Notes under the pieces: generated by a model
The model's input: the letters and a program-made list of their open reading frames with translations, nothing else
Told to the model about the DNA's origin: nothing
Database searches by the model: none
Assembly (NCBI GenBank): GCA_027625915.1
Contig: JANTQA010000036.1
Coordinates: 5,229,001 to 5,293,000 of the forward strand
From: Anaeramoeba flamelloides
Lineage: Eukaryota; Metamonada; Anaeramoebidae
Direction: 5' to 3'
Length of the DNA: 64,000 nucleotides
Shown: piece after piece, positions 23,540 to 35,000 of the stretch
Numbering within the stretch: position 1 is the first letter of the stretch
Layout: each line of letters opens with the position of its first letter
Translations under genes and position numbers: made by a program

Positions 23540-24503
23540 TTAATTTGAAATTGTTAAAAAAAAAAAAGTAAAATAGGTTGGGGAGAGAAATTTGAATTCA
23601 ATAAATTGTTTTCGCTAAATTTAAAAAGTATCTCTATCAGAAAAGGCATATTGACATATGTCTTTTAAATTTTATTTATTTTTCTATTAAAAATCGACTT
23701 AATATTCTTTAAAAATAATAAAGAAAAAAAAAATGGAGAAGAAGAAAAAAAATATTATAAAGTAAAAAAATAAAGATTTTTAAAATAATTAATCTGGATA
23801 TCCATGAGTTGTTTGGGTAAAATGTACATACATTGGTGCTATATTGTGGATTATTTAGATTTGAGTGTCTTTTTATACTAATTGAGTATTAGGTAATATT
23901 TATCAAGAGTTTCTAGAGTGATATCATTGATTTTTTTTTTATAATCATTTTGGATGAGAATTCATTATATTCCTCTTTTATATTGATTTGGGGGTCAAAA
24001 TTTTCGATCTTTTTGAATGAATTTTTTCAATATTTTTCAGTTTCTATTTTTATATCCCCTTATAAAATAGTCTATATCATAAATTCTTCTACGCCAAATT
24101 GTTAATATATTTGAATATTTTTCTTTTTTCCAATATATATCCGAATATGAATATCTATTTATACACTTAAGAAAGATCTGAGTTTTAATATAGTTTTTGA
24201 TTGTTTCATATTACAATAAGCTAATTTTTCATTCATTTTTTACTGGAAAGTGTTTTAACAACTTTCGGTTTTTATCATCTTGGTATGATTATATTTTTAT
24301 CTTGCAAGGGTATGTGATGGGAACTTTTCAAGATTTTTTTTATGGTGCCATCTTTTCTCATTTTTTATTAATCAATGTTCTATATTCTGTTAATTTTCAA
24401 AATTAATCGTTTTTTTTTTGAAGATCTTTATATGATTAAATTATGGCTTTTCTAATTCAATAAATAAAAAAATTAGCTGAAAAATACATATTATTTAATA
24501 CTA
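23540..24503. other. AT-rich spacer
   Basis: No coding stretch, RNA gene or repeat recognised; a Phe/Tyr-rich open frame at 24197-24406 looks like chance. Confidence 0.5.
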
Positions 24504-24699
24504 CAGTCAGTTTCACTTTTAAGGCACAAACTTTCAACGAAATTTAAGGCACAAAAAAAACCTCAAATTAAGGCACAAAATTTGGAATTTTTTTTAACAA
24601 TTTATTTTTACTAGAATTTGAATTTTGTGCTTTAATTCGAGATTTTTATGGTACCTTAAATTTCGTTGAAATTTTGTGCCTTAAAAGTGAAATTGACTG
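24504..24699. mobile_element. CAGTCAGTT-family MITE, copy 4
   Basis: Full-length, TA-flanked; slightly diverged right arm (AAATTGACTG). Confidence 0.9.
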
Positions 24700-25396
24700 T
24701 AATTAATTTTTTAATTATGTTAGGAAAACCAACATCACCTTTAGTTATTTAAATCTATAAAATAGTATCTCACAAAATGCCAAATAAATATAAATTTTCT
24801 TCATTTTAATTAGGAATTGAAAGATTAAATTATTTAATTACCAATTTTAAAATTCCAAAAGAATAATTTTTATGAATTCAAAGATTATTTATAATTCTCA
24901 AAATTGTAAATTTCAAAGATTGGAAAAGTATTAGAAAAAGTTTATTTTAGATTATATTTTTCAGAAATTTTTTGTTATATTTGAGAGTTAAAGTTAAAAA
25001 AACTTTTTAAAAAAGTTTTAAATAAATCAAATTAGTGGAAAATTCCTATCAAATAAGATAAAATTATTGAATCAATTTCAAGATCATTAAATTTTATATA
25101 ATCTTTATTTCATAAATTCTTACTCAAATATAAATATTAAATTGAATATATATCCTTTAAAACTCAAGAAAAAATAATAATTAAATCCTATTCAAAATTC
25201 ATATCAAAATCATTCTAAATATATAAAAACTTGATATTTTTAAAAATTCTAAAAAAAATATAACCAATAATTAAGAAAAATTAAGTCACATTTTTGAAAT
25301 GAGCATTACCAATATATTCATTACTGAATTTTTAATAAAAAACAACCAAAAAGTAGATTTGTTGTATCATAATTAAAGCCATTATAAAATACATTA
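24700..25396. other. AT-rich spacer
   Basis: Nothing recognised. Confidence 0.5.
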
Positions 25397-25595
25397 CAGT
25401 CAGTTTCACTTTTAAGGCACAAACATTCAACGAAATTTAAGGCACAAAAAAAATCTCAAATTAAGGCACAAAATTCAAATTCTAGTAAAAATAAATTGTA
25501 AAAATTAAAATTCCAAATTTTGTGCCTTAATTTGAGATTTTTTTTTGTACCTTAAATTTCGTTGAATGTTTGTGCCTTAAAAGTGAAACTGACTG
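25397..25595. mobile_element. CAGTCAGTT-family MITE, copy 5
   Basis: Full-length, TA-flanked. The central loop is inverted relative to copies 2-4 (TTCTAGTAAAAATAAATTGT instead of its complement), showing that the two orientations differ only in the loop. Confidence 0.9.
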
Positions 25596-26473
25596 TACAT
25601 AATCCCAATTTTGGTAATGTTTATTTGTTTTTTCAAAAGATCTTTTTTTCTTTCAGCTAGATCTCACAAAAAAACAACAAAAAAAAAAACAAAAAAAGAA
25701 AAAAATTTTAAAAAAATCAAGATAAAAAAAAAATTAGAAAAACAAAACAAAAAACATTAGATCAAATTAGAAAAAAATTGATCTGACTATTAAAATATTT
25801 TTTTTTGAAGAATTAGAGTATAATCCCCTCCAATTATCTCCCTTGAACATAATAAATTGAGATAAAATTTTGTAAAAATAGCTTATATTTGATCCTTTTC
25901 CCAAATAAAAACAAAAATTACTTATTATTTTTTAATAGTTAAAAAGTTACTTTAATAATCAAGAAAGATAAAATAAATGAAATAAAATAATTAACTAAAA
26001 AATTCTAATAATATTAAAATAATATTATCAAATAATATGATTTCATTTTATAAGAAAAGCTACAACGAAATAGAAATTTTATAAAAATATAAAATAAAAC
26101 ATGAATTACTCTTTTCCAAAGTAGAATTAATTAAAATAAATATTAATATTTTTTTTTTTGGGATCTCAAGAATATTTGTATTTGGATAACATTTATTCAT
26201 GAAATTATATTCAAATAGTTACTAAAAAAATATGAAGCAAATATATGAAAATATAAATTGAATAGGTATAGTTTTAAATCTCAAAAATTTAGAAAAAATT
26301 TAATGAATTTCTTCAAATTTATTTTTTTTTTATTATTATTATTTTCTCTGAAATTTTAATTCTAGATTTTTGTAAAATTAAAGTTTTACATTTTTTTTTT
26401 AAATTTTAGAGAGAATCTAGAACTTAAGTGTACTAATATACTTTTTCATAAACTATTATATCTTTCAATATTA
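25596..26473. other. A-rich spacer
   Basis: Contains a run of A-tracts at 25660-25760; no gene or repeat recognised. Confidence 0.5.
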
Positions 26474-26671
26474 CAGTCAGTTCCACTTTTAAGGCACAAA
26501 ATTTCAACGAAATTTAAGGCACAATAAAAATCTCAAATTAAGGCACAAAATTCAGATTCTAGTAAAAATAAATTGTTAAATAAAAAATTTCTAAATTTTG
26601 TGCCTTAATTTGAAATTTTTTTGTGCCTTAAATTTCGTTGCTAGTTTGTGCCTTAAAAGTGAAACTGACTG
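26474..26671. mobile_element. CAGTCAGTT-family MITE, copy 6
   Basis: Full-length, TA-flanked, central loop in the same orientation as copy 5. Confidence 0.9.
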
Positions 26672-29048
26672 TAGTGGTTGTTAAGGTATTACAACATCCC
26701 CAAGATTTTTTTTTATATCATATTCTCTGGTAAATCAAAATTTAGGAAATAATAAGATTTAATAAGATTGTTCAATTATATTACATACTAGATTCAAGAA
26801 AATTCTTGTTAATGTGTTATGAATTGATATAAGCTGTTATTAAGTGTGATCCTTTCCTACTCATACGTCTATCTAAAAAATAAGTTTCTTTCTTTGATGA
26901 ATTTTACGATATTTTCAAATTCTCAGGTTTTTTTCTGATCAAAATTGATTAATAAAAAAAAACTTGTCTTTAACTACCAAACTCTTTTCTAGTCAAATTT
27001 TTGTAGTTATGTGAATGAATTGCCAGCTTTAAAAGGATTTGAATATAAATGAGAAGAAAAAAAATAATATTTTGGAAATTTCAAAATGGAAATCATTTTT
27101 CCACTTTTTAATTTTGTTTAATAAGAAATTTCATTTGAATTTTTTTTAAAATAAAAGATCTCTATAAACTTGATAAAAATGCGTTATTCTAATTGTATTA
27201 ACGTAGAGTGAAAATTGTTGGAGAAAAATCATTTTGATTTCTATTAGAATTTTATTTGGAATTTAATTGATGACAAAAATCAATATTTTTTTTTTTTATG
27301 ATTGAAAAATTGTAATTTTTCAATTTTATAAAAATGTATTATTTATTAGATTTGATTTTAATTTATTGTTTAGGATTAGACATAAGACTTGTCTAATCTG
27401 TTAAAGAGAGGATTTTGAAGTGACTAAATTTGAAACTTCCAATTTAAAGAGTATCTAAAGACAGAGTCATCAGAAGTTTTTTAATCCGAATTTAGTTTTC
27501 TATTTATCAGATTTGATTAGTTAGGATATCATCTAATCTTTGATATTTATTATTTTGATTATTATTTTATTATACTTAAAATTTCCATTTAAAAAAATAT
27601 TGAATATTTGTAATTTTTTTGAGTTATTATTCGATTACATATTTTTTTCTTAGATAAAATATATCTACAATTACATTTTGCTAATTATAATAACTTTAAA
27701 TGATATCTTTTTTTTTTAAAAAAAAAAAATATCCAAAGTTAAATCATTTTCAACATACAATTCATTCTAAAAAAATGCCCCCTCCACCCCACCCCACCCC
27801 AATTTAAATAATTTCCACAATGTTAAATTGAAATTGTTAGGAACTCTACTTAATCAATCATAACTCTCACCACCTTTTTTTGAACTTTCTCATATAATCA
27901 AATTTAAATTTCAGAATAATTTCAATTTGATTAAGGGCGTAATGTTATTAGTTAACAATTCTAAATTTTTATTAATTATTAAACCCCAATTCAAAATTTT
28001 TAACACACCAAAATTCGATTTGTTGAAAAAAAAAAAAAACTTATTTAATCAATTCAAGAAGATTTACCAAATTAGAAACATTCACTAATTGAAATATTAA
28101 CACTTTTTTATAAATTACAATACTCAAAAAACAATAAATAAATAATTATCAATACAAATAAATCATGGGTGTGATGAAAATTTTAGAGAGAGCAAAACAA
28201 AAAAATACATTAATAAATTTGTTTAAATTCTATTAGGAATATTGATCGATCAAATGGTTAGATACTACCAACTAATTTTATTTGAGTTCTTCTATTTGGA
28301 ACAACTCAACTTTAACATAATATAAACCTGGTTGAAAAAATTTTTGATCCAACATAACAAATTATATAATTAGAACAATGAAATGAAAACAAAAACTAAA
28401 ACATGAAAAAATGATTTTCATATTTTACAAAAATCAAAATTATCTACAATTTCAATAAAATTGTATTATTGTGATTTTTTGGAACCATTTTAGCTGTGTG
28501 GAAAATTTTGAATTTTAGTTTATTTTGAACAGAAAATTTTTTTTTTTATTTAAAAAGGTGTTTCTTTGATTTTTATTATTCAAAATATTGATGAAATTTA
28601 AAAAATATTTAAGTTTTTTTTTAAATTTAAAATAATAATACCACAATATGATATTGAAAAAGGAACAAAAAATAAATAAATAAATATTTTCATATGCAGA
28701 TTAATCAATTCGTCTTAATATTTTATTTTTGTATTCAATTTTATACTTTTGGTAAAAAAAATATATAATTTAAATTTTTTTTAAGTAAGAACTAATAAAT
28801 CTAAAAAATCAACAATATATAGCAAATGTAAAATTGGTTATTTTCTTATTTTCTAGAAATACTAAATAAGTTACTTTTTTGATTTATGATTTCTATCACC
28901 TTCAGAGATTAGTAATACCACAGATTACTCAATAATTAAAGTCTGTTAAGATTTAAAATGGATGATATCCATGCTCGAAGAATCCAAAGGGATCCTAAAA
29001 AACTATTTTAAAATTTATTGGGCAATAAATTATTCAATTTTATTACTA
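26672..29048. other. AT-rich spacer
   Basis: No gene recognised. It holds the C-rich tract at 27778, and segments around 28160-28280 distantly resemble 21540-21620 and 35920-36000 (ATTTGATCGATCAACCAT-type words), probably old repeat remnants. Confidence 0.45.
27778..27800. repeat. C-rich CCCCA microsatellite
   Basis: CCCCTCCACCCCACCCCACC-type tract, the most G/C-rich spot in the spacer. Too short and isolated to be telomeric. Confidence 0.6.
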
Positions 29049-29245
29049 CAGTCAGTTTCACTTTTAAGGCACAAACTTTCAACGAAATTTAAGGCACAAA
29101 AAAATCTCAAATTAAGGCACAAAATTTGGATATTTTTTTTTTACAATTTATTTTTACTAGAATTTGAATTTTGTGCCTTAATTTGAGATTTTTATTGTGC
29201 TTTAAATTTCGTTGAAAGTTTGTGCCTTAAAAGTGAAACTGACTG
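29049..29245. mobile_element. CAGTCAGTT-family MITE, copy 7
   Basis: Full-length palindrome, TA-flanked. Confidence 0.9.
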
Positions 29246-29359
29246 TAATAACCACAATTAAAATTTTCCATATTGTAAATTTTTTTAAATTTCTTTTCCA
29301 AATCTAAAAATAGTAAACCAAAATAACAGTATTCCAGTATTTAATAATTCATCTTTTAT

Positions 29360-29928
29360 TTTTTTCTATTTTTTCCCTATTTGAATTTCCTTTTTATTGG
29401 GAAGAAGAGTTACTAAGGAGAAAAATCAAGTGGTTACCTACTAATACTCGAAGGACAGAAACTAGTCGGTATGGGTAACTTGAAAATAAAAAGAAAAGAC
29501 AAAAACAAAAACTGGAACGATCAAAAAAAATTGGATCAAAAAGAAAAAAAATGGCAGCTACTAAACAACTACCTCTCAACGAAGCATTCACGATTTCTTA
29601 GAAATAATTAGACGACAAAATTTTAAATAAAAGGATCGTGTCTGTTTTTAATGAGTGTTCTTGATAAAAATGGACAGTTGGTTTTTTTTTTTTGATTTTT
29701 TATCAACTGTCAAAAAAAAAATTTTTTTTTGTTTACTAACTTGCTTTTTTTTTTTTTTTTCTTTTTAATTTTTCATTTTGTTTTTTCAACCGATAAAAAA
29801 TTGGAACCTGCTCGATTCCAAAATATTTTTTTTCTTTATCATCTAAATTACCAATTTGCCATTAGTAATCAGAGCTGTAAGAGGATCTTTGATCACTCCC
29901 TTCAATCAATAATAAAAATAATAATAAT
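29360..29928 (+). mobile_element. retroposon-like repeat R, copy D
   Basis: Starts with a T-rich stretch ending TTTTTTCCCTATTTGAATTT, carries GGGAAGAAGAGTTAC, and ends in an AATAAAAATAATAATAA tail. Flanks carry the same word AATAATTCATCTTTTA (about 29344 and 29928), a target duplication of about 16 bp. That plus the A-rich tail is the mark of target-primed reverse transcription (LINE/SINE machinery). No protein frame of its own is credible. Confidence 0.75.
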
Positions 29929-30295
29929 AATTCATCTTTTAAAGCACTTCTTTTGGGTACTTCGAAAAGTAGATCCATACCTTTTTTCATTTTTTTCATT
30001 TAACTCAAAAAAATTTTTTTTTAATTTTTATTTTGCTTTTTGTTTTTTTTAAAAAAAAATAAAAAATAACAAACGACTAACCAAGAAAAAAAAACCAAAA
30101 AGTATTCTCCTTTTTTTAAAAAAGGAGAATTGAATAAAAAACAGACTTGGACAAAATGAGGAAAAATGTCCAGAACTATAGAGAAAGAGATTTCTCTAAT
30201 TAAAAAAATGTTACAGTATCATCATTTTTCCTCCTTGTCCGAGACAGAGGATAGAAGTAATATTTCATGATAGAAGTATTGCTTTAAAGAAATTA

Positions 30296-30870
30296 CAGTC
30301 AGTTTCACTTTTTAGGCACAAACTTTCAACGAAATTTAAGGCACAATAAAAATCTTAAATTAAGGCACAAAATTTGAAATTATTTTTTTTTACAATTTAT
30401 TTTTTACTAGAATTTGAAATTTGTGCTTTAATTTGAGATTGTTTTTGTGTCTTAAATTTCGTTGAAATTTTTTGGCTTAAAAGTGAAACTGACTCACTAG
30501 TGTGAATATGAATGTTATAAAAAATAGAGTTTTTTTGATTTTCTCAAAAAATTGTGAGTTTCACACTGTTACCAAAGTTTAGGAAATAGAGATTTAGAAA
30601 TGAGATTATATAAATAAGCAAAAAAGTATTTTAGACCAAAAACCGCCTCGAAATTACAGATGTTTTGTTTCCAAAAAAACTTTTGTTTTCAAAACAAAAA
30701 ATCTGTAATTTCGAGGCGGTTTTTGATTTAGAATCATTATTAACTTAAAATTTTAACCGGATATAGATATATCCATAATCAAAACTTTGGTAACGGTGTG
30801 AAAATCACAATTTTTTGAGAAAATCAAAAAAACTCTATTTTTTACAACATTCATATTCACACTTGTGCTG
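30296..30870. mobile_element. CAGTCAGTT-family MITE, copy 8, interrupted near its right end
   Basis: The left part (30296-30494) ends GAAACTGACT and the right end resumes after 30867 as CTG plus TA. The 373-bp GTGTGAATA-type MITE sits in between, so this copy is the older one. Confidence 0.85.
30495..30867. mobile_element. GTGTGAATA-ended inverted-repeat MITE, copy 1
   Basis: Ends CACTAGTGTGAATATGAATG and, inverted, CACAAGTGTGAATATGAATG; the arms pair for over 60 bp (TTTTTTGATTTTCTCAAAAA). A second internal palindrome, CCGCCTCGAAATTACAGAT, faces its complement around 30640-30720. Copies at 52989-53357 and an end at 63519. Confidence 0.85.
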
Positions 30871-30928
30871 TATTATTCTAAAGATTTTTCGAATAAAAAG
30901 TAGGTTAGGTTAGTTTCAAAATCTGGTA

Positions 30929-31102
30929 CAGTCAGTTTCACTTTTAAGGCACAAACTTTCATCAAAAATTAAGGCACAAAATTTTGGATTCTAGTAAAAT
31001 AATTTGCAAAAATTAATAATTCCAAATTTTGTGTCTTAATTTGAAATTTTTTTGTGTCTTAAATTTCGTTGAAATTTTGTGCCAAAAATTTGAAACTGAC
31101 TT
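30929..31102. mobile_element. CAGTCAGTT-family MITE, copy 9 (internally shortened)
   Basis: Left end TA-CAGTCAGTTTCACTTTT; the right end is diverged (TTTGAAACTGACTTTA). One GGCACAAA box of the left arm is missing. Confidence 0.8.
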
Positions 31103-32098
31103 TATGTTCCAAGCTTAAATTTTTTTTAAAAGCGGGAAAACAAGCAGGAAGAAAAAGAAGATGGTTACAAAAAAATGGTAAATTGATTTCTTTACCTTGT
31201 CTTACATGCTGGGGAACTTGAATATATTTTCAATATTTGTCAAAATATAGCAAAAATAATCCGAAAGTACATTATTGTAAACAATCAATTTTTTTACGAT
31301 AAATCTACATTTGGCCTTGCATTTAAGAATGATATTTTGAAATTTTGAAGTCTAAATATTTGATGGTTCAAATCTTTTAATTTGTCTCTTGCGAGCAGAT
31401 TTTTTTCTAAACATGTTTTTTTTTTTTTACTAATACAAAGATTCATTTTTAATTGATAAGATCAACAAATATACCTACTTGACTAATTGATTTTTTAGAG
31501 ACATTTGTAATATTGAGAACAAATATGTTTTATCTTCAATAACGACACACTTTAGGTTTAGTCTTCTAATTGGTAGATGTTAATTCCTTAAAATAATAAT
31601 ATTTAAAATAAGAAATTCAGAGAATATGATTACTTTATTTGTCTTGTACTTTTTTATAATTATAATAGAATTCTCAATAATTGTGAGAGGGATTTTTGTG
31701 TTTCTTTTTCTATTTTTATTTCTTATTGTTGTTTGTAAACTGGTGTCTTTCATTTTAACTCAAAACCATAAGTGAAAGTTTTTAGAAATTTTCAAAAAAG
31801 AAAATCATCAAAACTTTTTTTCGCATTAAACAATCATTTACTTGTACAAAAAAACTAACTCTTATCTATCTTTTCAATTTTTAAAAGTCTTTAACAGGAT
31901 TAAAAAGTGTCTAAAAGATTTGGAAATTTTCTGAAAGCTATATAAAGTTCATGAGACGATATAGTTGATCACTCTTAAACTCATTCATTATTTCAATTCT
32001 TTTTTTCATTTTTTTTTCTTTGCATTCTTAAACTTTTGGTTCTTCAGAACTATTGACATATAAAGAGAAAAAAAACAACTCAACAAACGCAATTTGTA
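31103..32098. other. upstream region of the GCP2 gene
   Basis: AT-rich spacer. A short G-richer stretch at 31130-31180 resembles an exon but leads nowhere. The last 150 bp probably hold the GCP2 promoter and leader. Confidence 0.4.
31939..31947 (+). promoter_or_regulatory. possible TATA box of GCP2
   Basis: TATATAAAG lies 152 bp before the GCP2 ATG in an otherwise unremarkable context. In DNA this AT-rich such words arise by chance, so support is weak. Confidence 0.2.
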
Positions 32099-35000
32099 AT
32101 GGAAGAATTAATTGGTAAATTATTTTTATGGTTAGAAATTGACGAAAGCCCAAGGGTCTATTCTTCGACACTTATTAAAAATAATAAAAAAATTGAATTG
32201 TCAAGGGTTGGAGGCAAAACTGTTTTACAGAAATTGAACAACGCAGGAAGCTATCCACGTCTAATTGAAAAATTCAAAAAAAAATACAATTTGACAATGC
32301 ACTCAACATCAACTGAAAATTTAGAGCAACAAAAAGAGTTGCCAGAACTGATGGGAGTTTTTGCTTTAATTATAACCTATCCTTCACTCTTAAAAATCCT
32401 TGAAAATAAAATATTGCTTGACGAATTAACAAAAGGATCGAAAAGCCATCATCAAAAAAAAAATTCTTATGGACACAAACCCAAGCAAAGCCTCAGAAAC
32501 AACAATAAACTTTTACAGAAAAAGAAAAGAAGCAAAAACCAAGATCAGTACACCAACAAAGACAAAAACAAAAACAAAAACAAAAATCAAAAAAACAACA
32601 AAAACACAAACAAAAATAACAAAAATAAAAATACTCAAAAAGGTGTCCCTGATTTGTTAACAACACAATTTGAAAACGACTATTTCCTGTCTCCTGATTC
32701 AAAAGAAAAATTAGATTCAATTCAAATAAGAGAAACTTCTTGTATTTATTTTTTTTTTTTTTTTTTTTTAATTCTCTTCCTTTTTTTGAATAAATCTTTA
32801 TGTTCTCAACTATAAATTGATTCTACTTTTTTTGAACATGTTAAATAATAAAAAAAAAACAGTTACTCCAATTTCCATTCCAATTTCAACAAAGAAACAA
32901 CACAAAAAGAAAAAGCGACAAGAAAAGCTCTCATTAAAAGATTTTGAACAAAAAAACATCCAATTTTCCGATTGGTCCAATACTCGCCCCTATTTAAATG
33001 GAACCCATTTGGTACAATTCACAAGGGGAAGTGTTCTCATTGAAGACAATAAAAAACAAATTGGAGATTTCCCTGTTAAAATTCAAGAAAAATTAATTTT
33101 GCAAGATCTGCTTTATTGCTTAATTGTAAGATAATTGAGATTTTTTCAATTTTATTATTTTATTCTTTTATATTTTAATTTTTTATTGAAAAAGAAATTC
33201 AAACAGAATACAACAAAAACTTTCTTAAACACTTAAAAACTTTTCAAAATATACGATGAATTTTGTTTAACAAAAAATTGTCACTTTTAAATCGAATATT
33301 TTTTCAGGCTACAAACAAATCGTTAAGATCTCCAAAATAAAAATTCAAAAAAGATAATTAGATACTCAGAGTTTTTTAATTTATCAAATTCAAAGATCTA
33401 ATACTCACTTGGAAATACAAATCAAAAAAATAATAATAAGTCTCGTTTTAAAAAACGAAAAACTAATAAACATCGAATAACTCATCACTAAAAAGATCCT
33501 TGTTAATTGTTAAATCATTCTCTAATAAAAATAATTCTTTGTCACAGTTGGATAGACATGCTACACCACCCTATCACACAACAAAAATAAACGAACCAGG
33601 ATCAAAAATGAACTACCACAGTTTGATGCCTATGGGCATAACCTTGAACACAATTTTTTTTTTTTTTATTATCAATCTGTATCACGTGTGATAAATTTGG
33701 ATTACGCACACTAAGAAGTATGATAAATATGTGATAGCTTAGCACCTTAGATATAATTATATCACACTAAAATTTTTATTCGGATTATATTGGATACTTT
33801 TTAAAACTTTTGGGTTTTTCACTTTTTGATATGATTGTTGAACTAATTGATTTTAAATTACATTCGCTTTAAAAAAGCAAATACAAAAAATTTTACAAAG
33901 TAGCCCGAAAACAATTTCAACGAAGAAAATAAATACCAAACTTTGTTTCAGTCAAAGGAAAAAAACATTTTTTTCAAATATCAAATATTTTTTCTAAATG
34001 ACCTTTGAAGATTAAATAAGAAATAAGTAGAATAATAAAAATCAAAGAATAGTTGATATCTGTTCTGAAATGAAACCAATAAATCAATAGATTTTCTTAA
34101 AAATTAGAAAAACCCAAATTCTTAATGAAATCCCTAGCGAGAAAAACAACAATTTTCATTTTGATCTCCTATTGAATATCAAATAAAATTCCAATAGAAA
34201 TTAATATCGTTTCTCTATAATAAATTTTCCATGGTTTATCAATATCATTAGAATAACACGTTTTTACCAAGTGACAATGATCTTGCAATAAAAAATTTTT
34301 TTTCAACTGAATGAGGTTTTAAAAAAAAAATCGAAAAAAAAAAAACAAAAATGTGAAAAATATCAAAAAATGATTTAAATTTTGCAATTTTCGAAATAAA
34401 TTTTTACTTCAAATATCCATTCAAACCCTTTAAACACGTATAATTCAATCTCTTGGAACTGGGCCCCTTTGACTGGAAAATGATTGATTTGGTGAAAAAA
34501 TAAATGGAACCAAAATTATTCTTCAGCTTTCCATAAAAAAGGTTTTAAAAGATAAAAGCCAAATAAAAATTAAATTTTTTAATTCCTAAAATGCGCTTAA
34601 ATTAATAAATTTTGCTTTTAGAATTCCAGACTTGATGATTTATTTTATTTCTGCGCAGGTATGAATTTTCGGGTATTTGTTTAATCAAAATTTTGTTCCT
34701 TTTATTTTTTTAATTAACAGTATTCAAATTATTTTCAGATTTCTATTGAACAAAAATTAATTTTTCATTAATAGAAATAAAGGCAAAGGCATTCATTTCA
34801 AAATTATTTAGTTCTTTGTAAAAAATAGATTCAAATAATGTTTAAAAAATTTAAAAGGAAAATTCATTTCATAATATTTACCTACAACCCAAAAACATTA
34901 AAAATTTTAACAATCAAAACATTTTAATAATAATAATTAACTTTTCTTTTGAACCATTTATCAAATAGATACTTTCTTAACAAAGAAAATAAAAGGATAA

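Noticed and set aside
23540-24503. Gene at 24197-24406
   Set aside because: Phe/Tyr/Ile-rich frame typical of random AT-rich DNA, no recognisable motif or splice context.
27778-27800. Telomere-like C-rich repeat
   Set aside because: Only about 23 bp, irregular, and internal.
29394-29591. Minus-strand frames in R copies (also 51519-51779 and 12463-12657)
   Set aside because: The shared peptide pattern only reflects shared nucleotide sequence; orientation is opposite to the tail, and the frames differ in length and stop early.
21702-31102. CRISPR-like regular repeats
   Set aside because: The repeats are dispersed palindromic MITEs with TA target duplications in a eukaryotic genome; no constant spacer length.
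32817-33134. Separate 105-residue gene
   Set aside because: It is GCP2 exon 2; splice phases with 32741 and 36575 agree and the end matches GDFPVKIQ...LLYCL of GCP2.
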